Assembly (NCBI RefSeq): GCF_003046185.1
Contig: NZ_PZZL01000001.1
Coordinates: forward strand, 434,001-498,000
Direction: 5' to 3'
Origin: Phreatobacter oligotrophus
GTDB taxonomy: Bacteria; Pseudomonadota; Alphaproteobacteria; Rhizobiales; Phreatobacteraceae
DNA: 64,000 nucleotides
The translations under genes and the position numbers were made by a program. Shown here piece by piece: positions 28,810-38,395 of this stretch. The first letter of the stretch is position 1, and every line of letters starts with the position of its first letter. The notes under the pieces are model-generated. The model had not been told where the DNA came from. It worked only from the letters and a program-made list of their open reading frames with translations, and made no database searches.

Positions 28810-29529
28810 TTACGCCGAAGCCTTGGCGAAGTTCGCGGCGGCCTTGTCCCAGTTCACCACGTTCCACCACGTGGTGACGTAGTCCGGGCGGCGGTTCTGG
28901 TACTTCAGGTAATAGGCGTGCTCCCACACGTCGATGCCCATGACCACGCCCTTCACGCCGTCCATCAGCGGGTTGTCCTGGTTCGGCGTCGAGACGATGG
29001 CGAGCTTGCCGTCGCGGCCGACCACCAGCCAGGCCCAGCCGGACCCGAAGCGGCCGACGGCGGCCTGGTTGAACTGCTGGCGCATCTTGTCGGCATCACC
29101 GAATGCGGTGTTGATCGCCGTGGCGAGCGCGCCCGAGGGCTGCTTGGCGCCGCCGGGGGTCATGATCTCCCAGAAATGCACGTGGTTCCAGTAGCCGCCG
29201 AGCGTGTTGCGCACGCCCATGCGCAGGTTCTCCGGCACGTCCGAAAGGCCGCGCAGCACCTTCTCGGTGTTGGCGGGGGTCAGCTCGCGATAGGTCTGCG
29301 CGGCATTGTTGATGGTGGCGAGGAAGGCCGCATGATGACGGGTGTGATGGATCTCCATCGTCATCTTGTCGATGTGCGGCTCGAGCGCGTCATAGGCATA
29401 GCCGAGCGGCGGCAGGGTGAAGGGGCCGGTGGCGGCCTGGGCGAAGACCTTGTGGCTGGCCGGGATGGCCATGGTGGCGCCGATGGCGGCGGCGCTGCCG
29501 GCGAGCTTGAGGAGATGGCGACGGTTCAT
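28810..29529 (-). CDS. Fe/Mn superoxide dismutase with export signal
   Basis: Dismutates superoxide. The 239-residue protein carries an N-terminal signal with twin Arg and a hydrophobic core (NRRHLLKLAGSAAAIGATMA, residues 2-21) and likely cleavage near residue 30, suggesting Tat export to the periplasm. The SOD fold follows, with metal ligands His52 (EPHID), His116 (YWNHVHFW), Asp200 and His204 (MGIDVWEHAYY). Most bacterial Fe/Mn SODs are cytosolic, so the signal is notable. Iron versus manganese cannot be decided here. Confidence 0.92.
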   Translation of the reverse strand: MNRRHLLKLAGSAAAIGATMAIPASHKVFAQAATGPFTLPPLGYAYDALEPHIDKMTMEIHHTRHHAAFLATINNAAQTYRELTPANTEKVLRGLSDVPENLRMGVRNTLGGYWNHVHFWEIMTPGGAKQPSGALATAINTAFGDADKMRQQFNQAAVGRFGSGWAWLVVGRDGKLAIVSTPNQDNPLMDGVKGVVMGIDVWEHAYYLKYQNRRPDYVTTWWNVVNWDKAAANFAKASA

Positions 29530-29640
29530 GGGACGCTCCCTTGGGGTCAGACCTGCGGCGTGGCGGTCGTTGTGGCAACACCTGGGCTGCCGCAGACGGA
29601 TGCACAGGGGCGATCACGAGGCCGTGAATGGGCCGGTCGC

Positions 29641-29955
29641 TCAGGAGAGGAGCGCGCCCCATGGCAGCCACGGTAGCACAGCATCGCTGGCAATGCCGAC
29701 GGCGACGATTCCGAAGCCGAGCGACACCCAGGGCCAGCGATCCATGAGCGCCAGAATGAGCCCGGGGAGCACCAGCGTCACGAGATAGACGCTCGCCAGG
29801 ATGGCCCCGAGCATGGGAAAGCCGTCGCCCCGCGAGGCAGGGGTCATGGAGGTCGCCACCATCGCGCCGGCCCAGAACAGCACCCCGAGGCCCGCAAGGA
29901 CGAGGCTGGCGATGCGGAGCGACCGGCGAAGCGGGGAGGCGGGCGAGGGCGACAT
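29641..29955 (-). CDS. Small membrane protein, unknown
   Basis: A 104-residue protein with three hydrophobic segments (SLVLAGLGVLFWAGAMVA, LGAILASVYLVTLVLPGLIL, VSLGFGIVAVGIASDAV). No motif is recognised. It is on the same strand as the SOD gene and 111 nt upstream of it. Codon use looks normal for the genome, which supports a real gene. Confidence 0.6.
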   Translation of the reverse strand: MSPSPASPLRRSLRIASLVLAGLGVLFWAGAMVATSMTPASRGDGFPMLGAILASVYLVTLVLPGLILALMDRWPWVSLGFGIVAVGIASDAVLPWLPWGALLS

Positions 29956-30023
29956 GGCGGTCCTTCAAGGGGAGGGCTGCGGCATCGGCGGCCTCCCTCA
30001 GTCGCGGGACCCCTCCGGAAGGT

Positions 30024-30665
30024 TCAACCGGCCGCGTCGAGATGCCGGCGCACCGAGGCGAAGACAGCGCGGAACATCTCTGGCGTCAGCACGCCGGTAT
30101 TCGTGTTGTAGCGCGAGCAATGGTAGCTGGAGAAGACGGTGACGCGCCCGACGCCCGTCACGCCGCCATGGGTGAACGGCACGCGCGAGGGGCGCTCGCC
30201 GAGCGCCCTGACCGCGCTGTCATGGCCGATCTTGCCGAGCGTGATCACCGCGGTCAGCCGCGGCATGGCGGCGATGGTGGCGGCCAGGAAGCCGCGGCAG
30301 GTGGCGATCTCCTCCGTCGTCGGCTTGTTCTCCGGCGGCACGCAGCGCACGGCATTGGTGATGCGCGTGTCGACGAGGGTGAGGCCGTCGTCCGGCCGCT
30401 CGTCATAGGTGCCGGTGGCGAAGCCGAAGCCGATCAGCGTCTCGTAGAGCAGGTCGCCGGCCCAGTCGCCGGTGAAGGGCCGCCCCGTGCGGTTCGCCCC
30501 CTGCAGACCCGGCGCGAGGCCGACGATGAGCAGCCGCGCATTGTCGGTGCCGAAGCTCGGCACCGGCGCATTGTGCCAGTCGGGACGGGCTGCCCGCTGC
30601 CGGTCGCGGAAGGCGACGAGGCGCGGGCAGAGGGGGCAGTCACGCCCCGGATCGCATGGCGACAT
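30024..30665 (-). CDS. Family 5 uracil-DNA glycosylase (UDGb-like)
   Basis: Base-excision repair enzyme removing uracil and related damaged bases. The 213-residue protein has Cys residues for a 4Fe-4S cluster (CPLCPRLV at the N-terminus and more downstream), motif 1 GLAPGLQGANRTGRPFTGD and a motif 2 region HCSRYNTNTGVLTPE. The GLAPG-GANRTGR-FTGD pattern is that of UDGb rather than family 4. It sits beside the NYN gene and rpoZ. Confidence 0.88.
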   Translation of the reverse strand: MSPCDPGRDCPLCPRLVAFRDRQRAARPDWHNAPVPSFGTDNARLLIVGLAPGLQGANRTGRPFTGDWAGDLLYETLIGFGFATGTYDERPDDGLTLVDTRITNAVRCVPPENKPTTEEIATCRGFLAATIAAMPRLTAVITLGKIGHDSAVRALGERPSRVPFTHGGVTGVGRVTVFSSYHCSRYNTNTGVLTPEMFRAVFASVRRHLDAAG

Positions 30666-30671
30666 GCGGGA

Positions 30672-31319
30672 TCAGCGGTCGGCGAAATCGTCGCTGGCGA
30701 CGGGCGTCGTGGCGGCGATCGGCCGGGCCGGCCGCGGCCGGTCACGGACGAAGCCGGGCGCATCCGTCATCGGCGCGCGCACCGGGCGCTCCGAGGGGTC
30801 GCGGCCGATGCGCTGGCCGAGCTGGGCGAGGTCGATGAACTCGTCGGCCTGGCGGCGCAGCTCGTCGGCGATCATCGCCGGCTGCACGGCGACCGTGGAG
30901 ACCACCGACACCTTCACGCCGCGGCGCTGCAGCGCCTCGACCAGGTAGCGGAAATCGCCGTCGCCGGAGAACAGCACGATGTGGTCGACGCGGGCCGCGA
31001 TCTCCATGGCATCGACCGCGAGCTCGATGTCCATATTGCCCTTCACCTTCCGCCGGCCGGTGGAATCGGTGAACTCCTTGGCGGTCTTGGTGACGACGGT
31101 GAAGCCGTTATAGTCGAGCCAGTCGATCAGGGGGCGGATCGACGAGTACTCCTGGTCCTCGACCAGGGCGGTGTAATAGTAGGCGCGCAGCAGATAGCCG
31201 CGGGCGCGAAACTCACCCAACAGTCGCTTATAGTCGATATCGAAGCCCAGCGTCTTGGCCGTGGCGTAAAGGTTGGCGCCATCGATGAAAAGCGCGATGC
31301 GCTCGTTTCCGTTCGACAT
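30672..31319 (-). CDS. NYN-domain (LabA-like) putative RNase
   Basis: A 215-residue PIN-like nuclease-fold protein. Acidic active-site residues appear in LFIDGANLY, VKGNMDIELAVDAM and LFSGDGDFRYLV. The C-terminal tail is Arg/Pro-rich and probably disordered. It is separated from the UDG gene by 6 nt, so the two are cotranscribed. LabA-like proteins are thought to act in RNA processing. Conserved near rpoZ and smpB in Alphaproteobacteria. Confidence 0.88.
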   Translation of the reverse strand: MSNGNERIALFIDGANLYATAKTLGFDIDYKRLLGEFRARGYLLRAYYYTALVEDQEYSSIRPLIDWLDYNGFTVVTKTAKEFTDSTGRRKVKGNMDIELAVDAMEIAARVDHIVLFSGDGDFRYLVEALQRRGVKVSVVSTVAVQPAMIADELRRQADEFIDLAQLGQRIGRDPSERPVRAPMTDAPGFVRDRPRPARPIAATTPVASDDFADR

Positions 31320-31687
31320 GACGTAACGTCCTATTGCAATCCGGTAGGTGCCGAAATCAGCTTGAGGGTGATGAATGACTGCGAAGTGTGGCGGCAGGGG
31401 CGTCGAAACACACGATGATGTCGATAGTTTGGAACGATCCTAATTCCGTACCTCCATCCTATATCAAGCCGATTCCTCGGAAACAATCTGCCAAAAAATT
31501 ATCTCTTGGGATTAAGCAATGCTGCGTGGACGCTGGGTTCCGCGACGGCATGGCGCCCCCGTGTCGCCCCAGTCCGCCGGCCTGAGCCTGCGGCCTTGTG
31601 TTGGCCCCTGCGAATGGGTATACACCCGCTCTTTCCGGACAACCGCCTGCATACAGGCTCCGTTCCACCGCTGCCGAAGGATGATCG
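31320..31687. other. 368-nt gene-free interval upstream of rpoZ
   Basis: The divergent promoter region between the NYN gene and rpoZ. The stretch 31430-31520 is clearly A/T-richer than the genome average. No open frame with coding character and no tRNA or known small RNA motif was recognised. GAAGGA-like sequence lies before the rpoZ ATG. Confidence 0.6.
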
Positions 31688-32077
31688 ATGGCTCGCGTCA
31701 CCGTCGAGGATTGCATCGAGAAGGTCGACAACCGCTTTGAGCTGGTGCTCGTCGCCAGCCACCGCGCGCGCATGCTCGCGGCCGGCGCGCCGATCACCAT
31801 TGACCGCGACCGCGACAAGAACCCGGTCGTGGCGCTGCGCGAGATCGCCGATGCCACCGTCTCCCCCGATGACCTGCGCGAGGACCTGATCCACTCGCTG
31901 CAGAAATATGTCGAGGTCGACGAGCCCGAGGCCGATACCGTGCCGATGATCGCCGCTGCCGGCGGCGCCGCCGACGATGTCGACGTCGCCATGGACCGCA
32001 TGAGCGAGGAAGACCTGCTGCGCGGCCTCGAGGGGCTGAAGCCGCCGGAGGACACCGACGACGACGAGGGCCTCTGA
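31688..32077 (+). CDS. rpoZ: RNA polymerase omega subunit
   Basis: Omega subunit that aids assembly of core RNA polymerase and forms part of a ppGpp site. The 129-residue protein has the core [30 protein letters not shown] and [15 protein letters not shown], and an acidic C-terminal tail (EDTDDDEGL). It lies immediately upstream of rel, the usual alphaproteobacterial order, with a terminator between. Confidence 0.95.
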   Translation: MARVTVEDCIEKVDNRFELVLVASHRARMLAAGAPITIDRDRDKNPVVALREIADATVSPDDLREDLIHSLQKYVEVDEPEADTVPMIAAAGGAADDVDVAMDRMSEEDLLRGLEGLKPPEDTDDDEGL

Positions 32078-32101
32078 GCCCTCTCGCCTCGCGAGACCAC
32101 C

Positions 32102-32126
32102 AGGGCGGCCGCAAGGTCGCCCTTTT
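32102..32126 (+). terminator. Rho-independent terminator after rpoZ
   Basis: A 9-bp stem (32102-32110 with 32115-32123, one G-T pair), a GCAA tetraloop and a TTTT run at 32123-32126. Confidence 0.85.
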
Positions 32127-32275
32127 CATTGGTACTGTCCCGATCCGGTCGCGTCGCCCTGCGCTCACGCCAGCGTGCGCTGTCCATGCGGCCCGCGGCC
32201 TTGCCGCCCCCGTCCCCCCGGATGCTATCGTGACGGGCTGGCGACACGAATCCCGGAAGGCCCGTCCACCCCACC

Positions 32276-34453
32276 ATGATGCGGCAATATGAGCTGGTGG
32301 AGCGCGTCAAGCGCTACAATCCGAGGGCCGACGAGGCCCTGCTCAACCGCGCCTATGTCTATGCGATGCTGGCCCACGGCACGCAGAAGCGCGCCTCTGG
32401 CGACCCCTATTTCTCCCATCCGCTCGAAGTCGCGGCGATCCTCACCGACCTGAAGCTCGACGATGCCACCATCGTCGCGGCGCTCCTCCACGACACGATC
32501 GAGGACACGGCGGCCACCAAGGACGACATCCGCGAGAAGTTCGGCCCCTCCATCGCCGAGCTGGTGGACGGCCTCACCAAGCTGAAGAAGCTCGACCTCG
32601 TGTCGAAGCAGGCGGTGCAGGCGGAGAACCTGAGGAAGCTGCTCCTCGCCATCACCTCCGACGTGCGCGTGCTGCTGGTGAAGCTCGCCGACCGGCTGCA
32701 CAACATGCGCACGCTGCACTATGTGCCGCCCGCCAAGCGCAGCCGCATCTCGCAGGAGACGCTGGACATCTATGCCCCGCTCGCCGGCCGCATGGGCATG
32801 CATGACATGCGCGAGGAGCTGGAGGACCTCTCCTTCCGCCAGATCAATCCGGAAGCCTACGAGGCGCTCGAGCAGCGCCTGTCGCGCCAGCGCGACGCGG
32901 TCGCCCGCGTCGTTGAGGAGATCGAGACCCAGCTCACCCGCAAGCTCGCCGGCGAGGGCATCAGTGCCGAGGTCTCGGGGCGGCTCAAGAAGCCCTATTC
33001 GATCTACCGCAAGATGGAGCGCAAGGCCGTCTCCTTCGAGCAGCTCTCCGACATCGTCGCCTTCCGCATCCTCGTGGAGACGATTGCCGACTGCTACCGC
33101 GCGGTGGGCATCATCCACACGACCTGGCCGGCCGTGCCGCAGCGCTTCAAGGATTACATCTCGACCCCGAAGGGCAACGACTACCGCTCGCTCCACACCA
33201 CCGTGATCGGCCCGGAGAGCCAGCGCGTGGAGATGCAGATCCGCACCCACCACATGCACGAGGTGAACGAATACGGCATCGCCGCCCATGCCCTCTACAA
33301 GGATGGCGCGGCGGAGGCCGCCTTCGCCTCCGAGAGCAGCGCCTATGCCTGGCTCAGGCGCACCGTGGACATGCTCGCCCATGGCGACAATCCGGAAGAG
33401 TTCCTCGAACACACCAAGCTCGAGCTCTTCTCCGACCAGGTCTATTGCTTCACCCCGAAGGGCCGGCTCATCGCCCTGCCGCGCAAGGCCAATTGCATCG
33501 ACTTCGCCTATGCGGTGCACACCGACATCGGCAATCACTGCGCCCGCGCCCGCATCAACGGCGTCGAACGGCCGCTCGTCACCGAGCTGCAGAACGGCGA
33601 CGAGGTCGAGATCATCACCGATGCCAAGGCGACGCCGTCGCCCGCCTGGGAGAGCATCGTGGTGACCGGCCGGGCGCGCTCGGCCATCCGCCGCGCCACC
33701 CGCGCCGCCACCCGCAACCAGTATCTCGAGCTCGGCCGCCGCATCGTCCAGCAGCTCTTCGCCCGCGCCGGCAAGCCCTTCTCCGACGAGGCGGTGAAAC
33801 AGGGGCTGAAGCGCCTCGCCCGCTCCTCCACCGACGACGTGTTCTGGGCCGTGGGCCGCGACGAGATCCCCGCCGACGACGTGCTGAAGGCGGTGCATCC
33901 CGACTTCAAGAGCGAGGTGCCGCTGGGGCCGAAGCCGACCGCCGAATGGTTCGGCGTCGGCAAGGATTCCTCGCTCAAGTTCCAGGTGCCGGAATCGGAA
34001 GGGGCCATCCCCATCCGCGGCATCAATTCCGACCTGCCGGTGACCATCTCCCGCGAGGGCGGCGCCGTGCCCGGCGACCGCATCGTAGGCATCCTCACGG
34101 CGGGGGAGGGGATCACCATCTATCCCATCCAGTCGCCGGCGCTCGCCGCCTTCGACAACGAGCCGGAGCGCTGGCTCGACGTGCGCTGGGACATCGACGA
34201 GGCGCGGCGCTCCCGCTACCCCGCCCGCATCGCGGTGAAGTCCCGCAACGCGCCGGGCTCGCTCGCGGCGGTGACGCAGGTCATCGCCGACAATGACGGC
34301 AACATCGACAACCTGCGCATGCAGCGCTCGGCCCAGGACTACACCAATGTGGTGATCGACCTGGAGGTCTGGGACCTCAAGCACCTCAACGCGATCATCG
34401 CGGGGATTCGGGACCTGCCGATCTCGGCCGAGGCGGGCCGGGTGTTCGAATAG
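32276..34453 (+). CDS. rel: Bifunctional (p)ppGpp synthetase/hydrolase (RelA/SpoT)
   Basis: Makes and degrades the stringent-response alarmone. The 725-residue protein has an HD hydrolase domain (SHPLEVAAIL, LLHDTIEDT, intact), then the synthetase domain (RFKDYISTPKGNDYRSLHTT), the TGS domain (VYCFTPKGRLIALPRKA), a helical region and a C-terminal ACT domain (RIAVKSRNAPGSLAAVTQVI). Both catalytic centres appear intact, as expected for the single long RSH of Alphaproteobacteria. Confidence 0.96.
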   Translation: MMRQYELVERVKRYNPRADEALLNRAYVYAMLAHGTQKRASGDPYFSHPLEVAAILTDLKLDDATIVAALLHDTIEDTAATKDDIREKFGPSIAELVDGLTKLKKLDLVSKQAVQAENLRKLLLAITSDVRVLLVKLADRLHNMRTLHYVPPAKRSRISQETLDIYAPLAGRMGMHDMREELEDLSFRQINPEAYEALEQRLSRQRDAVARVVEEIETQLTRKLAGEGISAEVSGRLKKPYSIYRKMERKAVSFEQLSDIVAFRILVETIADCYRAVGIIHTTWPAVPQRFKDYISTPKGNDYRSLHTTVIGPESQRVEMQIRTHHMHEVNEYGIAAHALYKDGAAEAAFASESSAYAWLRRTVDMLAHGDNPEEFLEHTKLELFSDQVYCFTPKGRLIALPRKANCIDFAYAVHTDIGNHCARARINGVERPLVTELQNGDEVEIITDAKATPSPAWESIVVTGRARSAIRRATRAATRNQYLELGRRIVQQLFARAGKPFSDEAVKQGLKRLARSSTDDVFWAVGRDEIPADDVLKAVHPDFKSEVPLGPKPTAEWFGVGKDSSLKFQVPESEGAIPIRGINSDLPVTISREGGAVPGDRIVGILTAGEGITIYPIQSPALAAFDNEPERWLDVRWDIDEARRSRYPARIAVKSRNAPGSLAAVTQVIADNDGNIDNLRMQRSAQDYTNVVIDLEVWDLKHLNAIIAGIRDLPISAEAGRVFE

Positions 34454-34784
34454 GCAAACGGCGGCGGCTGGCACTTGGTGCCCCGCCGGTCCCACGACAG
34501 GTTGTGCCTGCCTTCCATGATGGGATTGATGCGTCTGCGTCCAATCGATTTGACGTAGCGGAAGTCAATTATTATTGCGATAAAGTGCTGTTGGTCCGCA
34601 GACAATCAAGCGCCTGCATTCCGCAGAACGCGGGATAGGTGAATAATGAGCGGAATTTTACTCCGATTTTACAATTGGAAGAAGGTTTTCTTTACGTCCG
34701 TGGTGGAATGGTGCGGACCGCTATGCGGAACCCCCGATCGCTGGCGAGTGACGACGAGGGGCTGTCCACCGGCCGGAGGCCGCC
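34454..34784. other. 331-nt gene-free interval upstream of the chemoreceptor
   Basis: The middle (34540-34720) is A/T-rich and probably holds the promoter of the PAS-PAS receptor gene. A short frame beginning near 34646 has no coding character and runs into the receptor gene in another frame. Nothing else was recognised. Confidence 0.5.
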
Positions 34785-36263
34785 ATGCTCAACCTGTTCA
34801 AGTCGCGCGATTCCCGGGCCGCACGTCTCGCGGCCCTCGACCGGGTCCAGGCCATCATCGAGTTCGATCTCGACGGCAACATCCTGGACGCTAACGCCAA
34901 TTTCCTTGGCGCCGTCGGCTATTCGCTCGACGAGATCAAGGGCCGGCACCACTCCATCTTCGTCGACGAGACCACGCGGTCGAGCGCCGAATATCGAAAC
35001 TTCTGGTCAGATCTGCGCGGCGGCGCCTTCAATGCCGGGCAGTTCCGCCGCATCGCCAAGGGCGGGCGCGAGGTCTGGATCGAGGCCTCCTACAATCCGC
35101 TGCTCGACAGCGCCGGCCACCCCTTCGGCTTCGTCAAGTTCGCCACCGACATCACTCGCCAGAAGACCGAGGACGCCGCGCGCGCCGCCGAGATCGCCGC
35201 GATCCGCCGGGTGCAGGCCGTCATCGCCTTCGACCTCGACGGCACCATCCTCGAGGCCAACGACAATTTCCTCTCCGTCATGGGCTACCGCCTCGACGAG
35301 ATCGTCGGCCGCAAGCATGCCATGTTCGTCGATCCGCAGACGCGTGACAGCGTCGACTATGCCGCCTTCTGGGCTGCTCTGCGCCGCGGCGAGTACCAGG
35401 CGGCGCAGTTCCGCCGCGTCGGCAAGGGCGGCAAGACCGTCTGGATCCAGGCCTCCTACAATCCGATCTTCGATGCGGCCGGCCGCCCGGTGAAGGTGGT
35501 GAAGTTCGCCACCGACATCAGCGGCCAGGTGGCGCTGCTCGACCAGCTGCGCGGCATCATCGACACCAATTTCGGCCAGATCGACCAGGCCGTCGGCGAT
35601 ACCGGCGCCGAGACGAGCCGCGCCCTCGCGGCCGCCAGCGCCACACGCGACAGCGTCCAGGGCATGGCGGCGGCAACCGAAGAGCTCGCCGCCTCGGTCG
35701 CCGAGATCTCGCACATGATGTCGGCCTCGCAGGCCGCGACCGACACGGCCTTCTCGCGCACGGATTCAGCTGGCGGCTTCGCGGCGCGCCTCTCCGAGGC
35801 GACCGTCGCCATGGGCGGCATTGTCGGCCTCATCAACACCATTGCCGGCCAGATCAACCTTCTCGCGCTCAACGCGACGATCGAATCGGCGCGGGCGGGC
35901 GAGGCCGGCCGCGGCTTCGCGGTGGTCGCGCAGGAGGTGAAGAATCTCGCCAACCAGGCGGCCAGGGCGACCGAGCAGATCAGCGCCGAGATCAACGGCG
36001 TGCAGGGCATCTCCTCCGAGGTGCTGCAGTCGCTGCAGGACATCCGCTCCGCGATCTCCGTGCTGCGCGACGGCGTCGTCGCAACGGCAGCCTCCGTGGA
36101 GGAGCAGAGCGCGGTGACGCGCGACATGTCGCAGTCCATGCAGCAGGCGGCGCGCTCCACCGTCGACATCTTCGAGAACATCGCCGGCATTTCCTCGGCG
36201 GTGTCGCAGGTCTCGGGCGCGGTGGCCTCGACCCGCGAGGCGGCGGTGGTGCTGGCGCGGTAG
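34785..36263 (+). CDS. Soluble PAS-PAS methyl-accepting chemotaxis protein (BdlA-like)
   Basis: A 492-residue receptor without membrane segments. Two PAS domains (about 15-125 and 140-250) are near copies of each other ([17 protein letters not shown] and [17 protein letters not shown]). A coiled-coil signalling domain follows, with the hairpin tip [19 protein letters not shown], so it can couple to CheA/CheW. The layout matches cytoplasmic sensors such as BdlA and Aer-like redox receptors. The PAS ligand (heme, FAD or none) is not evident. Confidence 0.88.
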   Translation: MLNLFKSRDSRAARLAALDRVQAIIEFDLDGNILDANANFLGAVGYSLDEIKGRHHSIFVDETTRSSAEYRNFWSDLRGGAFNAGQFRRIAKGGREVWIEASYNPLLDSAGHPFGFVKFATDITRQKTEDAARAAEIAAIRRVQAVIAFDLDGTILEANDNFLSVMGYRLDEIVGRKHAMFVDPQTRDSVDYAAFWAALRRGEYQAAQFRRVGKGGKTVWIQASYNPIFDAAGRPVKVVKFATDISGQVALLDQLRGIIDTNFGQIDQAVGDTGAETSRALAAASATRDSVQGMAAATEELAASVAEISHMMSASQAATDTAFSRTDSAGGFAARLSEATVAMGGIVGLINTIAGQINLLALNATIESARAGEAGRGFAVVAQEVKNLANQAARATEQISAEINGVQGISSEVLQSLQDIRSAISVLRDGVVATAASVEEQSAVTRDMSQSMQQAARSTVDIFENIAGISSAVSQVSGAVASTREAAVVLAR

Positions 36264-36352
36264 CTGGGATGGCGCGGGGGGCGCGTTCTGCGGATTGACT
36301 CCTCCCCCCTTTCGTCGTCTCTCCCCGTCGACCCACGACGGATGCCTGACCC

Positions 36353-36946
36353 ATGACCTCTGACGACGTGCTCGCCGAGTTCCGCGCCGCCGGCGCCCTG
36401 CTGGAGGGCCATTTCATCCTCTCCTCGGGCCGGCGCAGCCCGGTCTTCCTGCAGAAGATGTTCGTCTTCATGGACCCCGAGCGCACGGCGAAGCTCTGCG
36501 CCGCGCTCGCGACAAAAGTGAAGGAGCGCTTCGGCCGCATCGACTATGTCGTCTCGCCCGCCGTCGGCGGCATCGTGCCGGGCTATGAGACCGCCCGCCA
36601 GCTCGGCGCCAAGGCCATCTTCGTCGAGCGCGAGAACGGCGAGTTCAAGCTGCGCCGCGGCTTCGAGATCCCGCCCGGCGCCCGCGTCCTGGTCGTCGAG
36701 GACATCGTCACCACGGGCCTGTCCACCCGCGAATGCCTCGCCGCCATTGCCGGCCATCCCGGCGAGACGGTCGGCGCCGCCGTCCTCGTGGACCGCTCCG
36801 ACGGCAAGGCCGATGTCGGCGTGCCGCTGGTCTCGCTGCTCTCCTGGTACGTGCCGGACTATGCCCCCGACGCGCTGCCGCCCGAGCTCGCCGCGCTGCC
36901 AGCCGTGAAACCCGGCTCGCGCGGCATTCAGGGCGCCAAGGCATGA
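36353..36946 (+). CDS. pyrE: Orotate phosphoribosyltransferase
   Basis: Joins orotate to PRPP in pyrimidine synthesis. The 197-residue protein has the PRPP loop [29 protein letters not shown] and a Lys/Arg-rich catalytic loop ([14 protein letters not shown]). The ATG follows an intergenic gap of 89 nt. Its stop overlaps the next ATG (ATGA), linking it to the membrane protein and acpS. Confidence 0.95.
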   Translation: MTSDDVLAEFRAAGALLEGHFILSSGRRSPVFLQKMFVFMDPERTAKLCAALATKVKERFGRIDYVVSPAVGGIVPGYETARQLGAKAIFVERENGEFKLRRGFEIPPGARVLVVEDIVTTGLSTRECLAAIAGHPGETVGAAVLVDRSDGKADVGVPLVSLLSWYVPDYAPDALPPELAALPAVKPGSRGIQGAKA

Positions 36947-37413
36947 GCGCGCCCGCCCCGGCGCCCGCCGACGAGCTCTCGCCCGGCCGCACCCGCACGC
37001 TGGTCGGGCTCTTCGTCGCGCTGCTCGGCCTTGTCATCCTCGTCCCCAACGCCCTTCCGGTCTGGGTCTACTGGCAGGCGAGCCGCGAGGAGGCCGTCGT
37101 CGCCCGCTGGACGGGTTCCAACGTCGTCTCCTCCTCACGCGACACGGTGGGCGTGCCGACCTTCGTCTTCGAGCGCCGCATCGGTCCGATCGTGCAGGAA
37201 TGCCGCGTGCCGCTGGTCCAGTATCGCCACGCGCCGAACGGCAAGCCGGTGCACGAGACGCTGCGCATCGTCCCCGGCACGCGCTGCGAGGACATGGTGG
37301 TGCTCGACGATCCGCCGCGCGAGCGCGTGCCGCTCATCCTGCTCGGCCTCGCCATTGCCGGCATCGGCATCTGGCTGACGCTGCTCGCCCGGAAGAAGGG
37401 GCAGGCGGCGTGA
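36943..37413 (+). CDS. DUF3592-like bitopic membrane protein, unknown
   Basis: A 156-residue protein with a hydrophobic helix near residues 19-41 ([25 protein letters not shown]), a roughly 75-residue beta-rich extracytoplasmic part and a second helix near 128-148 ([19 protein letters not shown]). It is translationally coupled at both ends (ATGA with pyrE, GTGA with acpS). The function is unknown. Confidence 0.75.
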   Translation: MSAPAPAPADELSPGRTRTLVGLFVALLGLVILVPNALPVWVYWQASREEAVVARWTGSNVVSSSRDTVGVPTFVFERRIGPIVQECRVPLVQYRHAPNGKPVHETLRIVPGTRCEDMVVLDDPPRERVPLILLGLAIAGIGIWLTLLARKKGQAA

Positions 37414-37817
37414 TCATTGGCATCGGCTCGGACCTCTGCGACATCCGCCGCATCGAGAAGAGCCTCGAGCGCCATGCCGAGCGCTTCACCCATCGCCTCT
37501 TCACCGAGACCGAGCGGGCGAAGGCGGAAGGCCGCGCCCACCGCGCCGCCACCTATGCCAAGCGCTTCGCCGCCAAGGAGGCCTGCGCCAAGGCGCTCGG
37601 CACCGGCATCCGCCGCGGCGTCTTCTGGAAGGACATGGGCGTGGTCAACCTGCCCTCGGGCGCGCCGACCATGGCGCTGACCGGCGGCGCGGCGGAGCGG
37701 CTCAAGGCCATAACGCCGGCGGGGCACCGCGCCGTCATCCACCTCACCATTACTGACGATCACCCCTGGGCGCAGGCCTTCATCGTCATCGAGGCGCTGC
37801 CCGAGGCCGGCACCTGA
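37410..37817 (+). CDS. acpS: Holo-[acyl-carrier-protein] synthase
   Basis: Attaches 4'-phosphopantetheine to ACP. The 135-residue protein has [21 protein letters not shown] (start plus Mg-binding Asp), FTETERA and the signature [15 protein letters not shown]. The GTG start overlaps the upstream stop. A strong terminator follows, so the pyrE operon ends here. Confidence 0.94.
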   Translation: MIIGIGSDLCDIRRIEKSLERHAERFTHRLFTETERAKAEGRAHRAATYAKRFAAKEACAKALGTGIRRGVFWKDMGVVNLPSGAPTMALTGGAAERLKAITPAGHRAVIHLTITDDHPWAQAFIVIEALPEAGT

Positions 37818-37829
37818 ACACCTGTTCAT

Positions 37830-37854
37830 GGCGGTGCCACGGTGCCGCCTTTTT
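37830..37854 (+). terminator. Rho-independent terminator after acpS
   Basis: The hairpin 37830-37849 has five G-C pairs plus two G-T pairs, followed by TTTTT at 37850-37854. It lies 12 nt past the acpS stop. Confidence 0.75.
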
Positions 37855-37967
37855 ACGTTCAGACGCCGTTCAACGCGGAACTTCTACACCTTCCCCCACG
37901 TTCTTGAGACATCCGCAGTCGAGGCGCATCGCGCCACGAGATCCTCAGAACCGAAAGGGGCATCCCC

Positions 37968-38345
37968 ATGATTTCCCGTAAGGCGAAGGCCGCCATTGGC
38001 GCCCTCATCGTCGCCGCCGGCACTGCCGCGGCCGTCGCGCCCGCCGAGGCGCAGTACTATCGCCGTCCCTATCACCGCGACAATGGCGCGGCCATCGGCG
38101 CCGGCATCGCGCTCGGCATCATCGGCCTCGGCGCCGCGGCGATCGCCGCCGACCAGCGCCGCCAGGCCTATGAGAACAGCTACTACGCGCCGCGCTACGG
38201 CTATGGCTATGGCGGCGGCTACTATGCGCCGCGCGCCCGCTACTACGAGGAGCCGGCCTATGTGTACGAGCGGCCGGCGGTGCGCTATCGCCGCGGCCCG
38301 GCGGTGGACGAGCGCTATCCGCACACGTTCCGCGACTACTACTGA
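37968..38345 (+). CDS. Small exported Tyr/Gly/Arg-rich protein
   Basis: A 125-residue protein with a signal peptide (KAAIGALIVAAGTAAAVAPAEA, cleavage near residue 28). A Gly/Ala stretch that may be membrane-active follows (AIGAGIALGIIGLGAAAIAA), then a Tyr/Arg-rich tail with YGYGYGGGYY. AAAGGGG precedes the ATG. This type is common in Hyphomicrobiales. No known function. Confidence 0.78.
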   Translation: MISRKAKAAIGALIVAAGTAAAVAPAEAQYYRRPYHRDNGAAIGAGIALGIIGLGAAAIAADQRRQAYENSYYAPRYGYGYGGGYYAPRARYYEEPAYVYERPAVRYRRGPAVDERYPHTFRDYY

Positions 38346-38368
38346 TCGGCTGGCCTGATCGACGCGGC

Positions 38369-38386
38369 GGCCCCCTCACGGGGGCC
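38369..38386. terminator. Bidirectional hairpin between convergent genes
   Basis: GGCCCCC (38369-38375), loop TCAC, GGGGGCC (38380-38386). It lies between the exported-protein gene and the AEC carrier gene. The U-run is poor. Confidence 0.5.
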
Positions 38387-38395
38387 GTTGGCGTT

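Noticed and set aside
31388-31585. Short plus-strand open frame before rpoZ
   Set aside because: No ribosome-binding site, no coding codon bias and no recognisable protein features.
34639-35493. Plus-strand open frame overlapping the 5' part of the PAS-PAS receptor
   Set aside because: Its residues are Ser/Arg/Pro-rich out-of-frame reads of the receptor, while the receptor frame shows two intact PAS domains.
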